NCBI GenBank assembly: GCA_018898235.1 | Contig: JAHIJU010000087.1 | Span: 1 to 6,328 of the forward strand | From: Actinomycetota bacterium | GTDB lineage: Bacteria > Actinomycetota > Actinomycetes > Actinomycetales > Cellulomonadaceae | Length of the DNA: 6,328 nucleotides | Reading direction: 5' to 3' | In this document: in pieces, positions 1 through 4,784 of the stretch | Layout: the number at the start of each line of letters is the position of its first letter | Numbering within the stretch: position 1 is the first letter of the stretch | Notes under the pieces: generated by a model | What the model was told of the DNA's origin: nothing | The model's input: only the letters and a program-made list of their open reading frames with translations | The model's database searches: none | Program-made: the position numbers and the translations under genes

Positions 1-56
1 AGTCTCGCCCGCCCCATCGGCATGCCGGTCGCCGGTCTGAGGCGGTGTCGGCATGA
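1..56 (+). CDS. 3' end of an unidentified upstream gene (partial)
   Basis: The reading frame that begins at base 3 is open from the window edge to the TGA at 54-56 and encodes about 17 residues ending in Glu-Ala-Val-Ser-Ala. This frame is preferred because its TGA overlaps the ATG at 53, the same ATGA arrangement used at the other gene junctions here. The sequence around this stop also closely resembles the junction at 518-541, where the gene ends in Gln-Ala-Val-Arg-Gly in the same relative frame. The alternatives are frame 2, which stops at 38-40, and frame 1, open to 109-111. Too little is visible to suggest a function. Confidence 0.35.
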   Translation, partial: SRPPHRHAGRRSEAVSA

Positions 57-63
57 GCGACCA
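40..63 (+). repeat. 24-nt imperfect direct repeat, copy 1 (gene junction)
   Basis: This stretch matches 518-541 at 21 of 24 positions. Both copies contain the last codons of one gene, an ATGA stop/start overlap, and the first codons of the next gene (Met-Ser-Asp). The shared parts are AGGCGGTG and ATGAGCGACCA. Confidence 0.55.
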
Positions 64-253
64 GGACGCGTGCGACTACGGCCCGGCGATCGAGTCCGGG
101 TGGGAGTGTGATGAACAGCGGTGGGAGGTCCGGGGACTCCTCGGCTCCGGTCAAATCTGGGGGCGGCGGTCGGCCTGCGGCCGCCACCTGGGGTGGGCGG
201 TCTCCGGGTACGCGCAGAACCCGGGCGAGCGCGCATCGGTGGTCCGACGGTGA
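53..253 (+). CDS. small Cys/His-containing phage protein, function unknown
   Basis: This is a 66-residue protein. The ATG at 53 overlaps the likely upstream stop (ATGA), and its own TGA overlaps the next GTG start at 250. Cysteines sit at residues 7, 9-10 residues apart from C19 (in WECD), and in a C42-G-R-H45 motif followed by a short hydrophobic stretch and a basic C-terminus. The second half resembles the tails of many small actinobacterial and actinophage proteins that carry a Cys-x2-His-Leu motif. That similarity is from memory and no function is attached to it. C7, C19, C42 and H45 could bind a metal ion, which is inference. It sits first in a run of short genes leading to the integrase, so an early or regulatory role is plausible but unproven. 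Confidence 0.65.
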   Translation: MSDQDACDYGPAIESGWECDEQRWEVRGLLGSGQIWGRRSACGRHLGWAVSGYAQNPGERASVVRR

Positions 254-534
254 GCCGGGTGCGGGTGGTGTGGGACACGGCGTCGGTGGTGGCGATCGAC
301 GCGGAGCCGGGCACGCCTCTGTCGACCGTGGAGGTCGTGGCGCACGCGCTGGTAGCCGAGCGGTATCGGGTGGTGTCGGGTGGGCTAACGCGCCAGCCTC
401 GCGGGTGGGTGGACGGGGTCGGGTGGCGGGATCGGTGGCAGGCGTGGTGCCCGCTGGCCGCTGTGGCTGCGCTCGGACCGATCGAGCCCGGCGCTGAGGT
501 GGCGCTCTCGATCCTCCAGGCGGTGCGGGGATGA
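250..534 (+). CDS. hypothetical 94-residue protein
   Basis: I do not recognise this protein. The frame is also open upstream to an ATG at 121, but starting there would run about 130 nt through the preceding gene. The extra residues are Gly/Arg/Pro-rich and look like out-of-frame translation. The GTG at 250 gives a GTGA overlap with the previous stop and an N-terminus (VSRVRVVWDT) that looks like a beta strand. The rest has a region of mixed strand and helix, a Trp-rich stretch (W53, W59, W63, W66) with one cysteine (C67), and an Ala/Leu-rich C-terminus. There is no convincing membrane segment or signal peptide. Its TGA overlaps the next gene's ATG at 531. It is probably co-translated with the helix-turn-helix protein that follows. 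Confidence 0.7.
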   Translation: MSRVRVVWDTASVVAIDAEPGTPLSTVEVVAHALVAERYRVVSGGLTRQPRGWVDGVGWRDRWQAWCPLAAVAALGPIEPGAEVALSILQAVRG

Positions 535-541
535 GCGACCA
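518..541 (+). repeat. 24-nt imperfect direct repeat, copy 2 (gene junction)
   Basis: This is the partner of 40-63, with 21 of 24 identical positions. It spans the end of the 94-residue gene and the start of the helix-turn-helix gene, with the ATGA overlap at the same place in both copies. Confidence 0.55.
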
Positions 542-809
542 CGCGGGCTACCTGGCGTTCGTGAGGCGCATCCTGCGGGCGGCATCCGCCCGGGTCGCGT
601 CGGCCGACCCGGAGGACCTGGCCGAGCTGCTCGCGCTGCGGGGCGCGCTCGATGAGGCGATCGACCGAGCCGCTGTGGCGATGCACGAACAGGGCCGCTC
701 CTGGACCGAGATCGGGGCCGCGCTAGGCGTGTCCCGGCAGGCCGCCCGCCAGCGATGGGCCGACAACTCCGGGTTGTCAGTGGATCGGACGCCGATCAGA
801 GCGTCATGA
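531..809 (+). CDS. small helix-turn-helix DNA-binding protein
   Basis: This 92-residue protein has a clear helix-turn-helix at about residues 57-77 (SWTEIGAALGVSRQAARQRW). The first helix lies around TEIGAAL, the turn is GVS, and the recognition helix is rich in Arg and Gln. Residues 28-55 form an acidic/Ala/Leu helix that could mediate dimerisation. The same motif is common in small actinobacterial regulators. The ATG at 531 overlaps the upstream stop (ATGA), and its own TGA overlaps the integrase ATG at 806. Directly upstream of an integrase it could be a transcriptional regulator or a recombination directionality factor (excisionase). The sequence alone does not decide between them, and it is too short to be a typical CI-type repressor with a cleavable domain. 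Confidence 0.8.
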   Translation: MSDHAGYLAFVRRILRAASARVASADPEDLAELLALRGALDEAIDRAAVAMHEQGRSWTEIGAALGVSRQAARQRWADNSGLSVDRTPIRAS

Positions 810-1636
810 CTGAGACATGGGCAGACCTCATCCACGCGTGGGCGAGCGCACAGCGCGCCGCCGGGCGCTCCACCCAGACCATCGGACTGCGGACCTACCA
901 CGTGCGCAGGCTGCACGAGGCGGTCGGCGACGTCGACCCCTGGTCCGTGACCCTCGATGACGTCCTCGCGTGGACGGGCGGGCAGGATCGGTGGTCGTGG
1001 GCGACCCGCCGGTCTGTGCGCTCGTCGCTGCGCGGGTGGTGGCGGTGGGCCGTGGCTACCGGGCGCACGACGGTCGACGTCGGGGCGCGGTTGCCGGTCG
1101 TGCCGGTGGCTCAGCCCATGCCGCGCCTGGCAGACCCGGCCGGGGTCGTCGTCGCGATGCACGAGGCCGACGAGCGGGTGCTCCTCATGCTGCGGCTGGC
1201 CCACGGCCTCGGGATGCGCCGCGGTGAGGTCGCCCAAGTGCACACCGACGACCTGACCCGGGACCTGATCGGCTGGTCCCTGCACGTCCACGGCAAGGGC
1301 TCCCGGGACCGCGTGCTGCCGCTCGATGACTCCCTCGCGCGCGCCATCCGCCGCGAGGCCGGGACCGGCGGCGGCTACGCGTTCCCCGGCGCGATCGACG
1401 GGCACCTCTCGGCGCGGTGGGTTGGACGGCTGGTGGCGCGGATGCTGCCGGGCACCGACACCATGCACTCGCTGCGGCACCTGGCCGCGACCGAGGTCCA
1501 CGACGCCACCCATGACCTGCCGCTCGTCCGCAGGATGCTCGGACACGCCTCCCTGGCGACCACACAGGCCTATGTGCACGTACGAGACGACGCGCTACGG
1601 ACCGCCCTCGTCGGACGGTCGCAGCGCGCCGGGTAG
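806..1636 (+). CDS. int: tyrosine recombinase / phage integrase
   Basis: The product catalyses site-specific strand exchange, presumably between phage and host attachment sites. The 276-residue protein has a SAM-like core-binding domain at about residues 3-90 and a catalytic domain at about 105-270. All active-site residues are visible: R138 (GMRRGEV), K164 (HGKGSRDR), H221 and R224 (MHSLRHLAATE), H247 (LGHASL), and the nucleophile Y256 (TTQAYVHV). The frame is open upstream to an ATG at 755. The ATG at 806 is chosen because it forms an ATGA overlap with the previous gene and leads directly into the core-binding domain. Many phage integrases are 350-400 residues with an extra N-terminal arm-binding domain. 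That domain is absent here, so the architecture resembles XerC/XerD. The stop lies 1 nt from the last codon of the opposing operon. Confidence 0.93.
   Translation: MTETWADLIHAWASAQRAAGRSTQTIGLRTYHVRRLHEAVGDVDPWSVTLDDVLAWTGGQDRWSWATRRSVRSSLRGWWRWAVATGRTTVDVGARLPVVPVAQPMPRLADPAGVVVAMHEADERVLLMLRLAHGLGMRRGEVAQVHTDDLTRDLIGWSLHVHGKGSRDRVLPLDDSLARAIRREAGTGGGYAFPGAIDGHLSARWVGRLVARMLPGTDTMHSLRHLAATEVHDATHDLPLVRRMLGHASLATTQAYVHVRDDALRTALVGRSQRAG
1591..1628. terminator. imperfect inverted repeat at the end of int; possible bidirectional terminator
   Basis: The outer arms CGCGCT (1591-1596) and AGCGCG (1623-1628) pair perfectly. Inside, C1598 can pair with G1621, and GACCG (1600-1604) pairs with CGGTC (1616-1620) around an 11-nt loop. 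As the structure is nearly symmetrical, it would form in RNA from either strand, which suits the point where two operons converge. There is no T-tract on either side, so it is not a canonical intrinsic terminator, although such tracts are often weak in high-GC actinobacteria. It lies within the last 15 codons of the integrase, so chance and coding constraint are real alternatives. An attachment-site core is another possibility. Confidence 0.3.
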
Positions 1637-1637
1637 G

Positions 1638-1718
1638 TCAGTGCATCTGGCTGGCGATGCCACCGACCAGGAAGATCAGCAGGAACAGCACGAGGATCAC
1701 CTGGTTGGTCCGACTCAT
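1638..1718 (-). CDS. 26-residue hydrophobic mini-protein (putative small membrane protein)
   Basis: This short frame runs from an ATG at 1718 to a TGA at 1638-1640. It fills almost the whole space between the upstream - strand gene (ending at 1738) and the integrase stop (1636). The product begins MSRTNQ, followed by an uninterrupted hydrophobic stretch at residues 7-22 (VILVLFLLIFLVGGIA) and a short polar tail ending in Met-His. This fits one membrane helix with the basic N-terminus inside the cell. It is the last gene of the lysis cluster, so a pinholin, antiholin or other lysis-timing role is plausible, but that is inference from position. The ribosome-binding site is poor. A chance ORF is possible, although a uniformly hydrophobic frame exactly filling the gap argues against it. 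Confidence 0.6.
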   Translation of the reverse strand: MSRTNQVILVLFLLIFLVGGIASQMH

Positions 1719-1720
1719 GG

Positions 1721-1735
1721 CGCGAGGCTATCGCG
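1721..1735. repeat. short perfect hairpin in the only intergenic gap
   Basis: CGCGA (1721-1725) and TCGCG (1731-1735) form a 5-bp stem around a 5-nt loop (GGCTA). It lies in the 19-nt gap between the coiled-coil membrane gene and the 26-residue gene. In - strand RNA it would sit 2 nt before the mini-gene's ATG and could limit access to that start. A 5-bp stem is short and may be chance in DNA this GC-rich. Confidence 0.3.
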
Positions 1736-1737
1736 GG

Positions 1738-1950
1738 TCACGCGTCGAGCTTCTGGACGATGCGGTCGAGCTGGGCGCTGTGGCCGTCGAGCCGGGTCTC
1801 GACGACGGCCAGGCGCTCGCCGATCGGCCGCCCGTCTCCCGTCGATCCGGCCAGGTCCGATCGCGTGCGTCGGGACTGGCCGAGGGCGGCGAGCGCGGCG
1901 AGGGTGGCGGCCGTCTGGCCGATGACCGCCACCCAGATGCTCTCTGTCAC
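1738..1950 (-). CDS. membrane protein with C-terminal leucine zipper, lysis-cluster (DUF2746-like)
   Basis: This 70-residue protein starts at a GTG (1950) that overlaps the holin stop as GTGA. The frame is open further upstream, but the extra residues are Arg/His/Pro-rich and overlap the holin gene, so they are excluded. Residues 5-24 (IWVAVIGQTAATLAALAALG) form one membrane helix, followed by a basic cluster (RRTR, 27-30) and a Gly/Asp-rich linker. Residues 43-68 form a coiled coil with leucines exactly seven apart (L47, L54, L61, L68) and V50 and I64 in the other core positions. Small proteins of one membrane helix plus coiled coil occur next to actinophage lysins, some placed in family DUF2746. 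The family name is from memory. It may oligomerise and help the holin or regulate lysis timing. Confidence 0.75.
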   Translation of the reverse strand: MTESIWVAVIGQTAATLAALAALGQSRRTRSDLAGSTGDGRPIGERLAVVETRLDGHSAQLDRIVQKLDA

Positions 1951-2153
1951 TGCCGGGTGGGCCGGTAGCCGTAGGCGATCGCGGACGCGCCGCCTGCGAG
2001 TGCGGCGGCGACTCCGGCCCAGACGGTGAGCCCGGCGGCGAGCAGTGCCGGGGCGATGCCGACGCCGAGGACGATGCCGAGGACGTACGCCGCGGTGCGG
2101 ACCTTCGGCGGGACGAGGTCGGCCGGGTCGGTGGTGGTGTTCTCGGTGCTCAC
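1947..2153 (-). CDS. putative holin, two transmembrane helices
   Basis: This 68-residue protein has a polar, Thr/Asp-rich N-terminus (residues 1-16), a basic pair around K17 and R19, and two predicted membrane helices at about 21-41 (AAYVLGIVLGVGIAPALLAA) and 43-63. A short basic C-terminus (RPTRQ) follows. Size, topology and position directly after the endolysin match actinophage holins, which open the cytoplasmic membrane at a set time so that the lysin reaches the cell wall. The GTG at 2153 overlaps the endolysin stop as GTGA and is preferred. A second in-frame GTG at 2162 would add three residues, and no Shine-Dalgarno site separates the two. Holin identity rests on context and topology, since holin sequences are very diverse. 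Confidence 0.75.
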   Translation of the reverse strand: MSTENTTTDPADLVPPKVRTAAYVLGIVLGVGIAPALLAAGLTVWAGVAAALAGGASAIAYGYRPTRQ

Positions 2154-2335
2154 TTGACCCACCCGCCGAGGGATGCGACGACCTCAGCCATCGGGCCATC
2201 GGCCAGAGCGTCCATGCCTGCCGGGTACCGATACCCGAGGTTCCACCAGGTCTCAAGCTGGGCGGGGGTGATCTGTCGGAGCCCGGTGGGTGTGGACAGG
2301 CCCACGGTGCCGTGGGCGTCGCGGATCAGGAACAT
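2150..2335 (-). CDS. possible separately translated C-terminal domain of the endolysin (in-frame internal start)
   Basis: An in-frame ATG at 2335-2333 (Met127 of the endolysin) is preceded by a full AGGAGG with an 8-nt spacer. Translation from it would give a 61-residue protein identical to the endolysin C-terminal domain. The start falls exactly at the domain boundary, right after the acidic linker (TQEEDD). Some other phage lysins are known to make such a C-terminal product from an internal start, and the extra copies assemble with the full-length enzyme (the enterococcal lysin Lys170 and the clostridial lysins CD27L and CTP1L are remembered examples). Whether this happens here is inference. 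The alternative is an evolutionary fusion of two formerly separate genes that kept the old start site. Confidence 0.5.
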   Translation of the reverse strand: MFLIRDAHGTVGLSTPTGLRQITPAQLETWWNLGYRYPAGMDALADGPMAEVVASLGGWVK

Positions 2336-2713
2336 GTCGTCTTCCTCCTGGGTGTTGGGTGGTGCGGGTCGTGGTGCGACGTCGAGGGCGGCGAAGTACT
2401 CGGCGTGCCACCACTCGCGGCGGTTGGTGAAGCGCCATCCGTGCTCGGGGTGTGCGCGGACCCACGCGGCGGCGGACGCCTTCCAGTCGACGGCCTCCCC
2501 GACCTCATGTCGCGACTTGCCAGGAGGCAGCGCGAACGCACCTGCCCCGGTCAGGTACTGGTCGCGGCGCTCGGCCTGGGTGGCGGTGGAGCGCCACGCC
2601 TCGGTGATGGCGACCGGGCACCCGGCCGCAAACATGCGGAGCGCGGAGGCGGCGGCGTCGGGGGCGAGCTGGTGGCCCGGGGCGATGGTGACGAGAGTAC
2701 GAGTGGTGGTCAT
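2150..2713 (-). CDS. endolysin, M15-family zinc peptidase with C-terminal domain
   Basis: The product is expected to cut peptide cross-links or stems of host peptidoglycan for phage release. The 187-residue protein has an M15 (D-Ala-D-Ala carboxypeptidase / L-Ala-D-Glu peptidase type) domain at about residues 8-110. Its signature motifs are SRHEVGEAVDW, giving zinc ligands H69 and D76, and REWWHAEY, giving catalytic E100 and zinc ligand H103. A proline-rich, acidic linker (about 112-126) leads to a C-terminal domain (127-187) beginning MFLIRDAHGTVGL, which I infer to be a cell-wall-binding or targeting module. There is no signal peptide, so release probably needs the holin. The ATG at 2713 overlaps the previous stop (ATGA) and has AGGGA 6 nt upstream. 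The linker carries an internal ribosome-binding site and start, listed separately. Confidence 0.9.
   Translation of the reverse strand: MTTTRTLVTIAPGHQLAPDAAASALRMFAAGCPVAITEAWRSTATQAERRDQYLTGAGAFALPPGKSRHEVGEAVDWKASAAAWVRAHPEHGWRFTNRREWWHAEYFAALDVAPRPAPPNTQEEDDMFLIRDAHGTVGLSTPTGLRQITPAQLETWWNLGYRYPAGMDALADGPMAEVVASLGGWVK
2344..2349 (-). promoter_or_regulatory. consensus Shine-Dalgarno site inside the endolysin gene
   Basis: The + strand CCTCCT reads AGGAGG on the coding strand, within the codons for Gln122-Glu123-Glu124. The spacer to the ATG at 2335 is 8 nt (AAGACGAC), close to ideal. None of the annotated gene starts in the window has a site this good. Other GGAGG matches noticed in the window are not followed by a start codon at a useful distance. 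Confidence 0.65.
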
Positions 2714-3759
2714 GAGATGTCCCTGAGGGTGAGGGTGCAGGTCCCTTCCGGCAGAGACCAGGTGAGCGCGATGACGTAGCAGAGGACGGACTCCGCGTCA
2801 GTGGTGACGAGGCGGATCGCGGTCCGGGTGCGCAGGTCGAAGCGTGCGGGCACGGTGACCGTGAACGAGCGCCCGCGACGGCGGGCGCGGACCAGCAGCG
2901 CGGCAGCGCGGGCGTCGGCCTGGGCTTGTGTGACCGGGACGTCTGTGGTCGTCACGACCATGGTGCGGCGCGTCTGCCCGCCCGTGAGGGCGTCGGCGGC
3001 GCGGCCGACGATGACCTGACCAACACCGGCAGTGGTGGTCCAGGTGTAGCGGCAGACGACCGCGTTGGCCCACTGCCCGGCGTCAGTGCTCTCCCGACTG
3101 ATCGTGGTCGTGAGCTGCTCCAGATCGACGCCAGCCTGAACGACAGCCACGGAAGCCGTGGGCTCGACCGACTGATCCCACAGCCGCCACACGCCGCCCA
3201 AGTCGACATACAGCTGCCACCCGGCGCGCTGGGGCAGGTCTGACAGCGTGGACCACCAGGCATCGCCCGGCTTCACCTGGGCACCGGTCGTCAGCGACGC
3301 GCCCGTGGCCAGGGGCATCGCGGTCAGGTCGATCGATCCTGCCGGGATGCCGACCTGGGTGGTGAGCAGGTCGGTGAGGGCCTCGCGGATGCCTGCCCAG
3401 GACGTGGGACCGAGGCCGGCGGTGAGGCACACCTGGTCCTGCACGTCGGCCTCAGCTGATGCCAGGTCGAGGGTCACGGTCCCGGCGGAGGCGTCGGAGG
3501 CCGCCACACGGACGGACAGCGCCCCGGTGGTCAGCGACGAACGGATCGTCCCGCCATCGTCGACCTCCCGAAGCGTCAGCGCGACCGTGTGACCCAGGCG
3601 CGGGTCCGCTGCCCGGGAAGCCGCGGTGGCGGGCGCACGGATTGACGCCTGCACGTGTGGCTGCCATGACTCGGACGCCGTGAGCGTCAGAGCCTCGATG
3701 GGCAGCAGGTCAGTCGTGCCGTGGGCGAGAGCCGCGACCGCGACGAGGGCCCGCGTCAC
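2710..3759 (-). CDS. minor tail protein, putative tail hub / baseplate-type
   Basis: This 349-residue protein most likely forms part of the tail tip. The GTG at 3759 overlaps the stop of the preceding tail gene (GTGA). An in-frame ATG at 3780 would add seven basic residues (MAGRRRL) and cannot be excluded. The N-terminal 60 residues are strand-rich (LTLTASESW). The middle (about 105-200) contains a helix-loop region and a Trp-rich segment (WQLYVDLGGVWRLWDQ). The C-terminal part holds the pattern TQAQADARAAALLVRARRRG (277-296), followed by strands ending in an I-x-L segment. That layout, an alanine-rich helix before a closing beta domain, recalls gp27/late-control-D-like hub proteins. This is a fold-level impression and the exact family is not identified. 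Neighbours are a minor tail gene upstream and the endolysin downstream. Confidence 0.7.
   Translation of the reverse strand: MTRALVAVAALAHGTTDLLPIEALTLTASESWQPHVQASIRAPATAASRAADPRLGHTVALTLREVDDGGTIRSSLTTGALSVRVAASDASAGTVTLDLASAEADVQDQVCLTAGLGPTSWAGIREALTDLLTTQVGIPAGSIDLTAMPLATGASLTTGAQVKPGDAWWSTLSDLPQRAGWQLYVDLGGVWRLWDQSVEPTASVAVVQAGVDLEQLTTTISRESTDAGQWANAVVCRYTWTTTAGVGQVIVGRAADALTGGQTRRTMVVTTTDVPVTQAQADARAAALLVRARRRGRSFTVTVPARFDLRTRTAIRLVTTDAESVLCYVIALTWSLPEGTCTLTLRDIS
2720..2724 (-). promoter_or_regulatory. ribosome-binding site of the endolysin gene
   Basis: The coding strand reads AGGGA, 6 nt before the ATG at 2713. It lies inside the last codons of the hub-like tail gene and supports the chosen endolysin start. 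Confidence 0.45.
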
Positions 3760-4784
3760 CAGGCGCCGCCGTCCGGCCATACCTCGGTGATGTCCGCGGC
3801 GACCTGCCATCGCCGACCGACGGCACCACCGGGCAGCGCCACTGCGCCGCCGGTCTCCTCGGCCTGGACGGACGAGGCTACGAGCCACATCGACGCCTCA
3901 GAGGGCCGATCGGGGTCAGTGAGCAGGACCACCGGGGCGGCCAGGACTGCGACTGTGGCCAGGGCTGTCGTCTCGTCCTCGCACCACGCGGTGAGCGAGC
4001 CCGTGCGTAGGTCGAAAGCACCGGGCTGGGATGTCGTGGTGATGACCGGTGCGGGGCGACCGAGGATGTCGTGACGGGTCACCCTGCGCCCACGGGTCGT
4101 GGTCTCGGTCAGAACGAGGGTCGGGGTGACCTCGGACGCCACACCGGGGGCCCGGGTCCGTACCGTCCTGGTCGACGTCGAGGCGTGCGCCTGCCCGGTC
4201 CAGGCATGCGCCGTGCGGGTCGCCGGGCTGGCCGCCGTGTCCCCGTCCCACTGGCCTGGATCAGTGACCGAGCCGGGGTTGACCGACGTGCACGCGATCG
4301 TCACGGCGTCCACCCGAAACGGCGTCGCGGTCTGCACCTTTGTCTGCACGGCAACCCTGACCTTGGCCGCCGCAGCGGACAGGCCACGCATGAGGGAGAC
4401 GCGAACCCAGTTCCCGCCGAATGTCCCGGGGACGTCGACTGGGGTCGAGCCGATCAGCGCCGACGCCCCGTCGTACTCCTCCAGCACCACGGTCATCACC
4501 GCGGCCGTCGGCAGCAGCCAGAGACCGCACTGGGCCCACTGGTTCGGGGAGGCTGGGGCCACGCCCGCCAAGGTCAGCGCCAGGCCCTCACCAGGCGCCG
4601 ATCCGGCGGTCACGACCTTCAGTGACGCCAGCCCGGACTTGGCGATCATCGTGTCGCGAGTGACCACGGCCGATGCGCGGGCGCCCCAACCGGCTGTGTC
4701 GATCTCCGCCGAGGGGTTCAGAACAAGGTTCGTTCGCACAGCGTCGAAATGGGGGTACGGGCAGGCGGTCAGCGTGGTGCTCAT
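3756..4784 (-). CDS. minor tail protein with carbohydrate-binding-like N-terminal domain
   Basis: This 342-residue protein has a jelly-roll-type domain at about residues 17-164. It opens with the pattern RTNLVLNPSAEIDTAGW, typical of CBM4/9-like modules and common in actinophage tail proteins, and runs through ARASAVVTRD, a GLASLKV strand and NWVRVSL. Next comes a segment around 176-204 (QWDGDTAASPATRTAHAWTG) of a kind repeatedly seen in minor tail proteins (DGDT...AWTG...HASTS), then a Thr/Arg-rich linker. A beta-rich C-terminal domain (about 212-342) has FDLRTGSLTAW and VVLLTDPDRP and probably attaches the protein to the tail. The ATG at 4784 overlaps the tape measure stop (ATGA). It may contact host surface glycans, which is inference from the fold type. 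Confidence 0.8.
   Translation of the reverse strand: MSTTLTACPYPHFDAVRTNLVLNPSAEIDTAGWGARASAVVTRDTMIAKSGLASLKVVTAGSAPGEGLALTLAGVAPASPNQWAQCGLWLLPTAAVMTVVLEEYDGASALIGSTPVDVPGTFGGNWVRVSLMRGLSAAAAKVRVAVQTKVQTATPFRVDAVTIACTSVNPGSVTDPGQWDGDTAASPATRTAHAWTGQAHASTSTRTVRTRAPGVASEVTPTLVLTETTTRGRRVTRHDILGRPAPVITTTSQPGAFDLRTGSLTAWCEDETTALATVAVLAAPVVLLTDPDRPSEASMWLVASSVQAEETGGAVALPGGAVGRRWQVAADITEVWPDGGAW

Noticed and set aside
121..249. Longer start for the 94-residue protein
   Set aside because: It would overlap most of the preceding gene and adds Gly/Arg/Pro-rich sequence. The GTG at 250 fits the GTGA overlap.
548..1579. 343-codon open frame on the - strand opposite the helix-turn-helix and integrase genes
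   Set aside because: It is antisense to an integrase with all catalytic residues. The translation is His/Arg/Pro-rich without domain character, as expected for a shadow frame in high-GC DNA.
1561..1760. tRNA gene or tRNA 3' end that could act as an attachment site
   Set aside because: No T-arm-like GTTCGA motif or acceptor stem was found near the integrase end by eye.
1951..2256. N-terminal extension of the leucine-zipper membrane protein
   Set aside because: The extra residues are almost all Arg, His, Pro and Gly and overlap the holin gene out of frame. The GTG at 1950 gives a normal membrane-protein start.
2045..2779. 244-codon + strand frame opposite the lysis genes
   Set aside because: It is antisense to the M15 endolysin and holin, with Gly/Arg-rich composition and no motif.
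3248..3592. + strand frames within the hub-like tail gene
   Set aside because: They are shadows of the - strand tail gene, with no ribosome-binding site and no domain character.
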